From Plantactinospora endophytica (GTDB lineage Bacteria; Actinomycetota; Actinomycetes; Mycobacteriales; Micromonosporaceae): a DNA stretch of 64,000 bases. Below are positions 35,980 through 46,623 of this stretch, in pieces. Numbering within the stretch: the first letter of the stretch is position 1; every line of letters begins with the position of its first letter. Both the position numbers and the translations under genes were made by a program. The stretch covers positions 1 through 64,000 of the forward strand of contig NZ_BONW01000009.1 of NCBI RefSeq assembly GCF_016862915.1, read 5' to 3'. The notes beneath the pieces were generated by a model. That model was given only the letters and a program-made list of their open reading frames with translations. It did not search any database and was not told the origin of the DNA.

Positions 35980-36009
35980 AGATTCACACCGCTGGATGGT
36001 GCTTGTCAA
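35980..36009 (-). promoter_or_regulatory. LPMO promoter candidate
   Basis: On the minus strand TTGACA (plus 36004-36009) and GAATCT (plus 35980-35985) are separated by 18 bp. A second TTGACA lies at plus 36020-36025. This is the only near-consensus promoter in the 393-nt gap 35883-36275; the rest of that gap is a degenerate gaccggga-type repetitive stretch plus the repeat at 36213. Confidence 0.6.
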
Positions 36010-36212
36010 TAGTTTGGGGTGTCAACAAAAAGGAGCCTGTCGCGCCCGGGGCGAACCGGCTCGGCTCGGCCGCCGTGCGCCGACCGGGACCGGCGCCGAT
36101 CGGGACCGACCGGAACCGACCGGGACACGACCGACCGGGACCGACTGGCGCGGCGGCCCGAGCGTTCGGCCGGCGATCGGACCCGGGGTCGATCAGGCCG
36201 GGCGCCGATCGC

Positions 36213-36265
36213 GGACCGATCAAAACGGGCTGATCAGACCGGACCGATCAGAACGGGCTGATCAG
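36213..36265. repeat. Two 25-nt direct repeats with TGATCA palindromes
   Basis: Units at 36213-36237 and 36241-36265 differ at one base; each contains ggaccgatca and cgggctgatcag. They begin 11 nt downstream of the TetR stop and can fold into hairpins, so they may serve as its transcription terminator. More degenerate copies of the same gaccgatc/gatcagg pattern extend back to about 36070. Confidence 0.65.
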
Positions 36266-36275
36266 GTCGCGGCGA

Positions 36276-36836
36276 TCACGCCGGGGCGGCACGCTCGGGA
36301 GTTATCAGGCCGTCGAGCAGCACGTCGATGGCCTTCGCCCGGGCCTCGTCGCTGTACGCGGTGAGGGTCATCCGGACGAAGGTGGCGATGTCCTCGGCGG
36401 TGATGTCGGCGCGCAGCCGCCCGGCCGCGCGCAGCCGCTCGGTCGCCGGGCTCACCACCGCAGTGATCAGGCGTTGGGCGTGCTCGTCGGCCCGGTCGCC
36501 GGCGCCGGCCAGCCGGGCGAACGTCGCCACCTCCTGCTCGGACATGTCGCAGCTCTGCGTGAAGACCGCCCGGAAGCCCTGCACCGGGTCGGCGGTCTCC
36601 AGTACGCGTTCGGCGTTGGCCCGGACCGCTGTCACCAGGTCGTCGAGGACCGCCTCGACCAGGTCCTCCTTGGCGGGGAAGTGCCGGTAGAGCGTGGTGG
36701 GGCCGACGCCGGCCCGGCGGGCGACCTCCTCCAGGGCGATCTCCGGACCGTGCTCGGCGAACGCCTCCCGGGCCGCGACCAACAGTCGCTGCCGGTTGCG
36801 GAGCTGGTCCCGGCGGGGTGCCCTCGGCTCCGGCAT
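36276..36836 (-). CDS. TetR-family transcriptional repressor
   Basis: This 186-residue protein has a TetR HTH (about residues 14-60: RLLVAAREAFAEHGPEIALE then AGVGPTTLYRHFPAKEDL) and a helical ligand-binding C-terminus. The ATG at 36836 follows GGAGGG. It is divergent from an SDR gene with a 93-nt gap containing an inverted repeat, the classical arrangement for local control of the SDR, membrane protein and PPOX operon. Confidence 0.92.
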   Translation of the reverse strand: MPEPRAPRRDQLRNRQRLLVAAREAFAEHGPEIALEEVARRAGVGPTTLYRHFPAKEDLVEAVLDDLVTAVRANAERVLETADPVQGFRAVFTQSCDMSEQEVATFARLAGAGDRADEHAQRLITAVVSPATERLRAAGRLRADITAEDIATFVRMTLTAYSDEARAKAIDVLLDGLITPERAAPA

Positions 36837-36891
36837 CCTCGGCCCTCCGATCGAAGTGGTGGCGATACTCCCACTTTAGCGCTACCGTAGA

Positions 36892-36914
36892 AAACGGAAG
36901 TGCTACTACCGTTT
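36892..36914. promoter_or_regulatory. Candidate TetR operator in the divergent gap
   Basis: AAACGG (36892-36897) and CCGTTT (36909-36914) form an inverted repeat around an 11-nt centre. ctaccgt also occurs twice as a direct repeat (36882 and 36906 regions). It lies between the TetR and SDR starts. Confidence 0.45.
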
Positions 36915-36929
36915 CGCCCTGGAGGTGTC

Positions 36930-37880
36930 GTGTCCTGGAATCCCGAGACATGGAATCCCGAGGCCCTGCCCGACCTGACCGGCCGGACGTACGCGGTCAC
37001 CGGCGGCAACGCCGGGATCGGCTACTTCGTCACCGAGCAGCTCGCCGCCGCCGGAGGCCGGGTGGTGATCCTCGGCCGGAGTCAGGAGCGGATGCGCGCG
37101 GCGGTCGAGGCGATCCGCCGGCAGGTCCCGGCGGCCGACCTCGGCACGATCCGGCTGGACCTGGCCGACCTGGACTCGGTGGCGTCGACCGCCGCCGCCC
37201 TGACCAGGCTGGACCGGCTCGACGCGCTGATCGAGAACGCCGGCGTCAGTTCGCCGGGCCGACAGCGCACGACCACCCGGCAGGGCTTCGAACTCGCGGT
37301 GGGGACCAACCATCTCGGGCACTTCGCCCTCACCGCGCTCACCCTGCCGGTCCTGACGGCGACACCGGGCAGCCGGGTCGTGCCGGTCGGCAGCATCATG
37401 ACCAGGAAGACCGGCTTCGACCTGGACGACCTGCTGAGCGAGCGGTCGTACGCGCCCCGGCAGGCGTACGTGCGGTCCAAGCACGCCGTGCAGATGTTCG
37501 GCTTCGCCCTCGACCGCCGACTGCGGGACGCCGGAGCGGACGTCAGGTCGATCGTGCTGCACCCCGGGCTCGGCCTCGACAGCGCGAGCCCACGCCGCCC
37601 CGGAATCAACGAACCGTCGCCGCTGGCCAGGATCTCCGGGCGTCTGCTCTCGCGCGTCGCGCAGGGCAAGCACCGGGCGGCCCGGGTCGCCGTACGGGCG
37701 GCGGTCGACCCGGAGGCCGACGGCGGGCAGTACTACGGACCGGCGCGTCGGGGCGTCGGCGATCCGGTGCCCGTTCCGCCGCCCGAGATCGATACGGATC
37801 CGGCGTTGGCGGCCCGCCTCTGGGCGATGTCGGAGGAGTTGACCGGTATCAGCCTCGCGGTTCCGGCAGGCAGGTCGTGA
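36930..37880 (+). CDS. Short-chain dehydrogenase/reductase (retinol-dehydrogenase-like)
   Basis: This 316-residue classical-type SDR has the cofactor motif TGGNAGIGYF, structural NAGVSS, and the catalytic Tyr/Lys in AYVRSKHAVQ; the family Ser falls in VPVGSIM. The layout is that of actinobacterial WW-oxidoreductase/retinol-dehydrogenase-like proteins, usually NADP-dependent. The GTG at 36930 has GGAGG 4-5 nt upstream and gives VSWNPETWNPEALPDLTGRT. It is probably under control of the divergent TetR. The substrate is unknown. Confidence 0.88.
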   Translation: MSWNPETWNPEALPDLTGRTYAVTGGNAGIGYFVTEQLAAAGGRVVILGRSQERMRAAVEAIRRQVPAADLGTIRLDLADLDSVASTAAALTRLDRLDALIENAGVSSPGRQRTTTRQGFELAVGTNHLGHFALTALTLPVLTATPGSRVVPVGSIMTRKTGFDLDDLLSERSYAPRQAYVRSKHAVQMFGFALDRRLRDAGADVRSIVLHPGLGLDSASPRRPGINEPSPLARISGRLLSRVAQGKHRAARVAVRAAVDPEADGGQYYGPARRGVGDPVPVPPPEIDTDPALAARLWAMSEELTGISLAVPAGRS

Positions 37881-37939
37881 ACGTGCCGCCGCGAAACGGG
37901 AATGCGGCCTCGACGGGACGGACAAAACGGGAGCGGCGG

Positions 37940-38356
37940 ATGAAGCCCAGCACTGGCAGCGCAACCTACTGGACCCTGACCACGCTCGGCGTGCTCGGCG
38001 GCGCCGTCGGCGTCCTCGGCGTGCTCAGCCCACGCCGCCAACTGCGGCTGTCCGGGTTCGCCGACCCCGCCGAGCGGGCGGCCGCCGACCACACACCGGC
38101 CGTGCTGGGCAGCAGTTCGGTAGCCGCGATCGGGGAGGGCGCCGCCTACCTGGTGGGCGCGGCCAACGCGTGGCCGGGCTTCCCCGGGTACGTGCTGGGA
38201 CGTCGGCTGCTGATGGCCGGCGGCCTGGCCGGACTCGCCGCCACCGGTCGGGCGCCCCGGTCCTTTTTCGGTGCCGCGCTCTGGGAAGCGCTCGGCGCCG
38301 CCGCCATCGGTGTCGCTTCGTGGCGGGACCGCCGCACCGCGACGAGGCCGGCATGA
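37940..38356 (+). CDS. Small integral membrane protein, 138 residues
   Basis: I do not recognise a named family. The protein has about three hydrophobic segments (TLTTLGVLGGAVGVLGVL, GRRLLMAGGLAGLAATG, AALWEALGAAAIGVASW). The ATG at 37940 follows GGGAGCGGCGG; a GTG at 37877 overlapping the SDR stop would add 21 residues and is an alternative. The gene ends in an ATGA overlap with the PPOX gene, so the three genes are probably one operon. Confidence 0.7.
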   Translation: MKPSTGSATYWTLTTLGVLGGAVGVLGVLSPRRQLRLSGFADPAERAAADHTPAVLGSSSVAAIGEGAAYLVGAANAWPGFPGYVLGRRLLMAGGLAGLAATGRAPRSFFGAALWEALGAAAIGVASWRDRRTATRPA

Positions 38357-38730
38357 GCATCCCCGAGGAGATCAGAACGGCCCGGTACGTCAGCGTCACC
38401 ACGTTCCGCCGGGACGGGCGGCCGGTTCCCACGCCGGTGGGCCATGCCGTCGACGGCGACGAACTGCTGGTGCTGACCCAGCGCGACAGCGGAAAGGTCA
38501 AGCGGATCCGCAACAACGCCGCCGTCCGGGTGGCACCCTGCGACATGAGCGGCCGGGTCGCCGAGGGCGCGCCGACCGCGACCGGCCGGGCCCGGGTGCT
38601 GGACCAGCTCGAAACCGCCCGGGTACGCCGGGTGCTGTCCCGCCGGTACGCCATCGCCCGGTTCGCGTTCCTGGCGGAATGGTTCCTCGGCCGGCGCGAC
38701 CGCAGGGTCGGGATCGCGATCACCCTCTGA
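38353..38730 (+). CDS. PPOX-class flavin/F420-dependent oxidoreductase
   Basis: This 125-residue split-barrel protein resembles the pyridoxamine-5'-phosphate-oxidase superfamily, F420-dependent group. The start ARYVSVTTFRRDGRPVPTPV and LTQRDSGKVKRIRNNAAVRV are typical; such proteins reduce diverse substrates with F420 or FMN. It overlaps the upstream membrane-protein gene by 4 nt and is the last gene of the TetR-linked operon. Confidence 0.85.
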   Translation: MSIPEEIRTARYVSVTTFRRDGRPVPTPVGHAVDGDELLVLTQRDSGKVKRIRNNAAVRVAPCDMSGRVAEGAPTATGRARVLDQLETARVRRVLSRRYAIARFAFLAEWFLGRRDRRVGIAITL

Positions 38731-38775
38731 ACCGCTCCGGTGCCGCGCCATCCGCCGTCGATATAGGGTGGGGGC

Positions 38776-39279
38776 GTGCGCCTGCTGCTGATGGCGGACA
38801 CCCACGTCCCGAAGCGGGCCCGGGACCTGCCGCCGCAACTCTGGACGGCGGTCGACGAGGCGGACGTGGTCATCCACGCCGGGGACTGGGTGCACGAGCC
38901 GCTGCTCGACGCACTGGCGTCCCGCGCCGCCCGGCTGGTCGGAGTCCACGGCAACAACGACGGCCCGGAACTGCGGGCCCGGCTGCCGGAGATCGCCCGG
39001 GTCGAGCTGGCCGGGCTACGGGTCGCCGTGGTGCACGAGACCGGCCCGGCCGGTGGACGGGAGCGCCGCTGTGCGGACCGGTTCGGCGACCGTGACCTGC
39101 TGGTCTTCGGGCACTCGCACATCCCGTGGGACAGCGTGGCGCCGGGCGGGCTGCGGCTGCTCAACCCCGGCTCGCCGACCGACCGGCGCCGCCAGCCGTA
39201 CGCCACCTATCTGACCGCCGAGATATCCGACGGCCGGCTCGACAACGTCGTACTGCACAGGTTGCCGTCCCGGTCCTGA
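38776..39279 (+). CDS. YfcE/MJ0936-type metallophosphoesterase
   Basis: This 167-residue calcineurin-like phosphoesterase has the metal motifs MADTHVPK (DxH), HAGDWV (GDxV), GVHGNNDG (GNxD), VVHETG (in place of the usual His-Gly) and FGHSHIPW (GHxH). Family members hydrolyse phosphodiesters in vitro; physiological substrates are unclear. The GTG at 38776 lies only about 11 nt after a TATAGGGT -10-like element (38762-38769), so the transcript may be nearly leaderless. Confidence 0.88.
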   Translation: MRLLLMADTHVPKRARDLPPQLWTAVDEADVVIHAGDWVHEPLLDALASRAARLVGVHGNNDGPELRARLPEIARVELAGLRVAVVHETGPAGGRERRCADRFGDRDLLVFGHSHIPWDSVAPGGLRLLNPGSPTDRRRQPYATYLTAEISDGRLDNVVLHRLPSRS

Positions 39280-39299
39280 ACCGCCGAGGAGGTGACACC

Positions 39300-39626
39300 G
39301 TGCGGGGCGAACTGGCCGGCTACGCGCGCCGGGTGCTCGGCTCTGGGCAGATCGTCGCGGACCGCTCCTGGCAGCACGGCGTCTCGGCCGTACTGGAAAT
39401 CCGGGACGACACCGGTACGACCTGGTACGTGAAAGGGCACGTCGACCCGGAGCGCTACCGGCGGGAGCTGTCGACGTACCGACGGTGGGTGCCGGGACTG
39501 GGCGGACACGCGCCGCGCCTGCGGGCTGCGCCGGTTGATCGACGGTTGGCGGTGAACCTGCCGCCGCGCCGGGGTAACCGGCCGATCGGCCCGGAGCGTT
39601 CCGATCACCCGCCTGCAAGACTGTAG
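39300..39626 (+). pseudogene. Truncated phosphotransferase (aminoglycoside-kinase-like N-lobe)
   Basis: The 108-residue product starts at GTG 39300 (good GGAGGTGAC ribosome binding site) and resembles only the N-terminal lobe of APH-fold kinases: TTWYVKGHVDPERYRRELST, then YRRWVPGLGGHAPRLRAA, followed by an unrelated Arg/Pro tail and stop. The catalytic loop and metal-binding DFD region found in full-length members (about 250-300 residues) are missing, and the next gene starts 3 nt on. It is best read as a remnant cut by a deletion next to sthA. Confidence 0.6.
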
Positions 39627-39628
39627 GT

Positions 39629-41032
39629 GTGCATGACTTCGACGTGCTCGTGGTGGGTTCGGGGCCGGGCGGTCAGAAGGCCGCGATCGCGGCGGCCAAG
39701 CTGGGGCGCCGGGTGGCGGTGGTGGAACGGCAGCACATGGTCGGCGGGGTGTGCATCAACACCGGCACCGTCCCGTCGAAGACGCTCCGCGAGGCGGTGC
39801 TCTATCTGACCGGGCTGAGCCAGCGGGAGGTGTACGGCCAGAGCTACCGGCTCAAGGACGAGATCACGGTGGCCGACCTGACGGCGCGTACCCAGCATGT
39901 CATCGGCCGGGAGATCGACGTGGTGCGTAGCCAGTTGGCGCGTAACCACGTACGCCTGATCACCGGCACCGCCCGGTTCGCCGATCCGCACACCGTCAGC
40001 GTGACCGACCCGGTCGGCCGGGAGTCGAAGGTGACCGCCGAGAAGGTCATCGTCGCCGTCGGTACCCGCCCGGCCCGACCGGCCAGTGTGGACTTCGACG
40101 AGCGGACGATCATCGACTCGGACGGCATCATCAACCTCGAACGGGTGCCGAGTTCGATGGTGGTGGTCGGCGCCGGGGTGATCGGCATCGAGTACGCCTC
40201 GATGTTCGCCGCGCTCGGCACCAAGGTCACGGTGGTCGAGCGGCGGGACCGGATGCTGGAGTTCTGCGACCTGGAGATCGTGGAGGCGCTGAAGTACCAC
40301 CTCCGGGACCTGGCGGTGACCTTCCGGTTCAGCGAGGCGGTGGCGGCGGTGGAACGGCACGCCCGGGGCGCCATCGCGGTGCTGGAGAGCGGCAAGCGGA
40401 TCGCCGCCGACACCGTGATGTACTCGGCCGGACGGCAGGGACTGGGCAGCGAACTCGACCTGGAGAACGCCGGGCTCGCCGCCGACACACGGGGCCGGAT
40501 CGAGGTCGACGCGGAGTTCCGGACGGCGGTGCCGCACATCTACGCGGTCGGGGACGTCATCGGCTTTCCCGCGCTCGCCTCCACCTCGATGGAGCAGGGT
40601 CGGCTGGCCGCGCACCACGCCTGTGGCGAACCGGCCCGAGCCCTGTCGGCCGCACAGCCGATCGGTATCTACACGATTCCGGAGATCAGCTTCATCGGCC
40701 GGACCGAGGACGAACTCACCCGGGACAAGGTCCCGTTCGAGGTCGGTATCTCCCGCTACCGGGAACTCGCCCGGGGCGCGATCAGCGGCGACTCGTACGG
40801 GATGCTGAAACTGCTGGTCGCCCCGGACACCGGCCACCTGCTCGGGGTGCACATCTTCGGCACCGGGGCCACCGAACTCGTGCACATCGGGCAGGCGGTG
40901 ATGGGCTGCCAGGGTACCGTCGACTACCTGGTCGACGCGGTCTTCAACTATCCGACGCTGGCCGAGGCGTACAAGGTCGCTGCGTTGGACGCGATGAACA
41001 AGATGCGGCACCTCGCCCGGCTCCGCGACTGA
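39629..41032 (+). CDS. sthA: Soluble pyridine nucleotide transhydrogenase
   Basis: This 467-residue flavoprotein transfers hydride between NADPH and NAD+. The FAD motif is [19 protein letters not shown]; the usual redox-disulfide site of related lipoamide dehydrogenases (CxxxxC) is single-Cys here, [19 protein letters not shown], the signature of SthA. The second nucleotide site is [19 protein letters not shown], and the dimerisation domain is C-terminal. The GTG at 39629 is preceded by a TGTAGGT -10-like sequence, so translation may be leaderless. It is convergent with uvrA2, with a terminator between them. Confidence 0.93.
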   Translation: MHDFDVLVVGSGPGGQKAAIAAAKLGRRVAVVERQHMVGGVCINTGTVPSKTLREAVLYLTGLSQREVYGQSYRLKDEITVADLTARTQHVIGREIDVVRSQLARNHVRLITGTARFADPHTVSVTDPVGRESKVTAEKVIVAVGTRPARPASVDFDERTIIDSDGIINLERVPSSMVVVGAGVIGIEYASMFAALGTKVTVVERRDRMLEFCDLEIVEALKYHLRDLAVTFRFSEAVAAVERHARGAIAVLESGKRIAADTVMYSAGRQGLGSELDLENAGLAADTRGRIEVDAEFRTAVPHIYAVGDVIGFPALASTSMEQGRLAAHHACGEPARALSAAQPIGIYTIPEISFIGRTEDELTRDKVPFEVGISRYRELARGAISGDSYGMLKLLVAPDTGHLLGVHIFGTGATELVHIGQAVMGCQGTVDYLVDAVFNYPTLAEAYKVAALDAMNKMRHLARLRD

Positions 41033-41051
41033 CGCCGGGTACTGCGACGGT

Positions 41052-41081
41052 CGCGCGGCCCGGGCTCGCCCGGGCCGCGCG
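41052..41081. terminator. Bidirectional terminator between sthA and the UvrA-like gene
   Basis: A perfect 13-bp stem (CGCGCGGCCCGGG pairing with 41069-41081) with a CTCG tetraloop sits in the 63-nt gap between the convergent genes and can serve both. Confidence 0.8.
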
Positions 41082-41095
41082 TCGTGCGGCTCCGG

Positions 41096-43492
<2,397 letters not shown>

Positions 43493-43931
43493 CGTGTCTC
43501 CATCTGTGGCTCTGTCAGGATCGTGAGGTCTGCTGGCGCGTGCCGGATTTTCGGCGACGTGGCGAGCCTGCCGTGCCGCCGCTGTGCCACCTGGTGCGGC
43601 CGGCGGCTCGCCGCCACTGGCCTGCGCCGGTGTCCCGAACCCGGTTGCGGTGGTCGGGCTGCGGGCCGACGGGGGCACCGCGATCTGACCGGGGTTACCG
43701 CCTTGCGGGTGTTGCCCGCACCGATCACACCGCCCGCGTCCATGGCGGCCACGCTAGCCGTGGCTCGGCGGGCCTGGCTTCTCGAATCGTGATCGGTCCG
43801 GCCGGCTGTGTCGCGGCGCACGGTAGCCGTCACTCTCTGTCTTTGATCCGTCACACCGGCGCTGTCTCCTGGTCGGCATCCGGCCCGTTGAGCAGGGTGA
43901 CGACCATTGGCTGGACCGGGGAGGCGTGGCA
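43493..43931. other. 439-nt gap without a supported gene
   Basis: Open frames exist on both strands here but are Arg/Pro-rich, lack family features or good ribosome sites and look like GC-bias artefacts. The stretch should contain the promoters for the divergent UvrA-like and CHRD genes, though I find no consensus boxes. Confidence 0.5.
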
Positions 43932-44498
43932 ATGATGATCCGACGATGGTACGGCGCGGTGGCCTCCGTGGCCGCCCTGCTGGCGGCCGGGGCCGGAACG
44001 GTCCGGATCGCGTACGGGACCGCCGACCGCAACGACGACGAGCGGGACCGCTGGGGTGTGGTACGCGAGCGACTGACCGGCTACCAGGAAGATCCGCTGG
44101 CCATCTCGACCAGTGGCACCGGCCGGCTCAGCCTCGGGATCGACGAGGACGAGCAGGAACTGACCTACCAGCTCAGCTACGAGGGGCTGGAGGGCAACGT
44201 CACCCAGGCGCACGTCCACGTCGGCGGTCGGGCGCAGAGCGGCGGGATCAGCGCCTTCATCTGCACCAACCTCGGCAACGGACCGGCGGGTACCCAGGCG
44301 TGTCCGGCCGCACCGGCCACGGTCACCGGCACGATTCGACCGGTCGACGTGATCGGGCCGACGGCCCAGGGCATCACCGCCGGACAGTTCGACGAGCTGG
44401 TCGCGGCGGTACGGGCCGGTGCCACGTACGTCAACGTGCACAGTTCGCTCTATCCGGGCGGGGAGATCCGAGCACAGCTCGGACGCCACCGGCACTGA
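43932..44498 (+). CDS. CHRD-domain secreted protein
   Basis: This 188-residue protein has an N-terminal signal/membrane segment (WYGAVASVAALLAAGAGTV) and a CHRD (chordin-like) domain: the hallmark VTQAHVHVGGRAQSGGISAF, then FDELVAAVRAGATYVNVHS and PGGEIRAQL at the C-terminus. CHRD proteins are extracellular, of unknown bacterial function. The ATG at 43932 is placed 7 nt after GGGGAGG; an upstream GTG at 43926 or the next ATG at 43935 would also be possible. Confidence 0.88.
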   Translation: MMIRRWYGAVASVAALLAAGAGTVRIAYGTADRNDDERDRWGVVRERLTGYQEDPLAISTSGTGRLSLGIDEDEQELTYQLSYEGLEGNVTQAHVHVGGRAQSGGISAFICTNLGNGPAGTQACPAAPATVTGTIRPVDVIGPTAQGITAGQFDELVAAVRAGATYVNVHSSLYPGGEIRAQLGRHRH

Positions 44499-44693
44499 AC
44501 CGTCACCCCACCGTCACCGCTCAAGCCTTCACCGCTCCGGAAGGGTCACCGCGTAAGCCTGCCCGGGACCGGGTGCGTTCGCCCGGAGCAGGTCCGTCCG
44601 GCGTCTGCCGGGAACGAGTCCACAAGCGACGGTGGTCCGTCCGGTGTGACCTCTGTCGATCCGGTGAAATCGACAGGCGTTGCCACGATGCTC

Positions 44694-44720
44694 TTGACGT
44701 GACGTTGCGCCGTGGTTAAT
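44694..44720 (+). promoter_or_regulatory. Promoter of the liv-type operon
   Basis: TTGACG (44694-44699) and GTTAAT (44715-44720) are 15 bp apart (TTAATG gives 16). The box pair is near consensus and lies about 50 nt before the first ATG of the operon. No terminator is apparent between the CHRD stop and this point. Confidence 0.55.
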
Positions 44721-44770
44721 GTCCGGTAACTTTGTGACCCGCGCCACAACCGAGAACCGGGGGTTCCCGG

Positions 44771-45562
44771 ATGCTGCAGGTGCGCAATCTGGAGGTCGTC
44801 TACGACGACGTCATGCTGGTGCTGCGCGGGGTGAGCCTCGCCGTACCGCCGGGTGGGATCGTCGCGCTGCTCGGCGCGAACGGCGCCGGCAAGACCACCC
44901 TGCTCCGGGCGATCAGCGGCCTGCTCGACGTGCACGACGGTGCGGTCACCAAGGGCACCGTCACGCTCGACGGGCAGCCGATCCACCGGCTCCGGCCGGC
45001 CGCGGTGGTCCGCCGGGGCGTCTGTCAGGTGATGGAAGGCCGGCGGATCTTCGCCGAGCTGACCGTGGAGGAGAACCTGCGGCTCGGCGGCCACACCGCG
45101 TACCGGCAGATCCCCACCCGGCTGGAGCAGGTCTTCGGACTCTTCCCGGCGCTGGCCCGGCGTCGCCGGCACACCGCCGGCTATCTCTCCGGCGGCGAGC
45201 AGCAGATGCTCGCGATGGGCCGGGCACTGATGGCGCAGCCCCGCTACCTGCTGCTGGACGAGCCCAGCCTCGGCCTCGCCCCCCGACTGGTCGAGCAGGT
45301 CCGGGAACTGATCGTGGCGATCAACGCGACCGGCGCCGGAGTACTGCTGGTCGAGCAGAACGCCACCATGGCCCTCTCGCTGGCCACCCACGGCTACGTA
45401 CTGGAGACCGGGCAGGTGGTGCTGGACAAGCCGGCCGAGCAGTTGCTGGCCGACGACGACATCCGGGAGTTCTATCTCGGCCTCGGCGCCACGGCCGGGG
45501 CTGGCCGGCGGTCGTTCCGAGAGGTCAAGCACTACCGACGGCGCAAGCGGTGGCTGTCGTGA
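44771..45562 (+). CDS. livF: ABC transporter ATP-binding protein (LivF-like)
   Basis: This 263-residue ATPase has Walker A GANGAGKTTLLRA, signature LSGGEQQMLAMGRALM, Walker B RYLLLDEPSLGLAP and the switch His region typical of LivF (VLLVEQNATMALSLA). It is one of two ATPases of a hydrophobic-amino-acid-type importer. It overlaps livG by 4 nt. The basic C-terminal tail is longer than usual. Systems of this kind import branched-chain amino acids but also amides, urea and aromatic or fatty acids. Confidence 0.92.
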   Translation: MLQVRNLEVVYDDVMLVLRGVSLAVPPGGIVALLGANGAGKTTLLRAISGLLDVHDGAVTKGTVTLDGQPIHRLRPAAVVRRGVCQVMEGRRIFAELTVEENLRLGGHTAYRQIPTRLEQVFGLFPALARRRRHTAGYLSGGEQQMLAMGRALMAQPRYLLLDEPSLGLAPRLVEQVRELIVAINATGAGVLLVEQNATMALSLATHGYVLETGQVVLDKPAEQLLADDDIREFYLGLGATAGAGRRSFREVKHYRRRKRWLS

Positions 45563-46623
45563 CGGCCGTGCCGGGACAGCCACCGGCGGACCCGGTCGAG
45601 ACCGAACCGACGACGGCCGTCCCGGTCGGGCCGGAGTCGGCGAGGGCCGTCCCGGTCGAGGCCGACCCGATCCTGCGGTTCGAGGACGTCCGGCTGCACT
45701 TCGCCGGCGTACGGGCCATCGACGGGGTGACGTTCACGGTCGGCCGGCACGAACTCTTCGCCATCATCGGCCCGAACGGCTCGGGCAAGACCTCCATCTT
45801 CAACGTCCTCTCCGGGGTCTACCGGCCGCAGACCGGCCGGGTCGTCTTCGACGGGGTGGACCTGGTCGGCCGCCGCCCGCACACCATCGCGGGGCTGGGC
45901 ATGGCCAGGACCTTCCAGAACGTCGAACTGTTCGGCAACCTCACCGTGCTGGACAACCTGCTGCTCGGCCGGCACAACCACATCGGCTACGGCCCGCTCG
46001 CCGCGATCGGCTGGCTGGGCCGGGCCCGTCGCGCCGAGATCGCCAACCGGGCGGCGGTCGAGGAGATCGTGGACTTCCTCGAACTGGAACGCTGGCGGCG
46101 GATGCCGGTCGGGCTGCTGCCGTACGGGGTGCAGAAGCGGGTCGAGTTGGGCCGGGCCCTGGCGATGGAACCCAAACTGCTGCTGCTGGACGAGCCGGTC
46201 GCCGGGATGAACCTGGAGGAGACCGAGGACATGGCCCGGTTCGTCCTCGACATCCGCGACGAGCTGGACATCCCGATCGTGCTGGTCGAACACGACATGG
46301 GTCTGGTGATGGACTTGGCCGACCGGGTGCTGGTGGTCGACTTCGGCCAGGTCGTCGCGACCGGCAGCCCGGCGGAGATCCCCCACCACCCGGACGTCGT
46401 GCGCGCCTACCTCGGCGGCGCACCGCCCGGCCCGGCCGAACAGGGCGGCCATCCCGGCGCGGGCGAACAGAGCGGCCATTCCGGCCCGGCCGAGCGCGGT
46501 GGTCTTCCCGGCGTGGCCGGCGACAGCGACCTTTCCGCGCCGGCCGGGGCGCAGGCCGTTCCCGCCCCGCGTGGTCCGTCGGCGCGCGGCGGCGACGACG
46601 CGCGACCGGGGGAGGCGACGTGA
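45559..46623 (+). CDS. livG: ABC transporter ATP-binding protein (LivG-like) with C-terminal repeats
   Basis: This 354-residue ATPase starts at GTG 45559, overlapping livF. After an Ala/Pro/Val-rich stretch of about 38 residues it shows Walker A GPNGSGKTSIFN, the LivG pattern GMARTFQNVELF, PYGVQKRVELGRALAM (signature variant, YGVQ in place of SGGQ) and Walker B LLLLDEPVAGMN. The C-terminal tail contains about three 10-residue repeats (PAEQGGHPGA, GEQSGHSGP, AERGGLPGVA) not usual in LivG. It ends in a GTGA overlap with the fadD-like gene. Confidence 0.9.
   Translation: MTAVPGQPPADPVETEPTTAVPVGPESARAVPVEADPILRFEDVRLHFAGVRAIDGVTFTVGRHELFAIIGPNGSGKTSIFNVLSGVYRPQTGRVVFDGVDLVGRRPHTIAGLGMARTFQNVELFGNLTVLDNLLLGRHNHIGYGPLAAIGWLGRARRAEIANRAAVEEIVDFLELERWRRMPVGLLPYGVQKRVELGRALAMEPKLLLLDEPVAGMNLEETEDMARFVLDIRDELDIPIVLVEHDMGLVMDLADRVLVVDFGQVVATGSPAEIPHHPDVVRAYLGGAPPGPAEQGGHPGAGEQSGHSGPAERGGLPGVAGDSDLSAPAGAQAVPAPRGPSARGGDDARPGEAT

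Noticed and set aside
43493-43931. ORFs of 125-147 codons on both strands of the gap
   Set aside because: Composition is low-complexity and basic, there are no family motifs, and the two strands compete; no support for translation.
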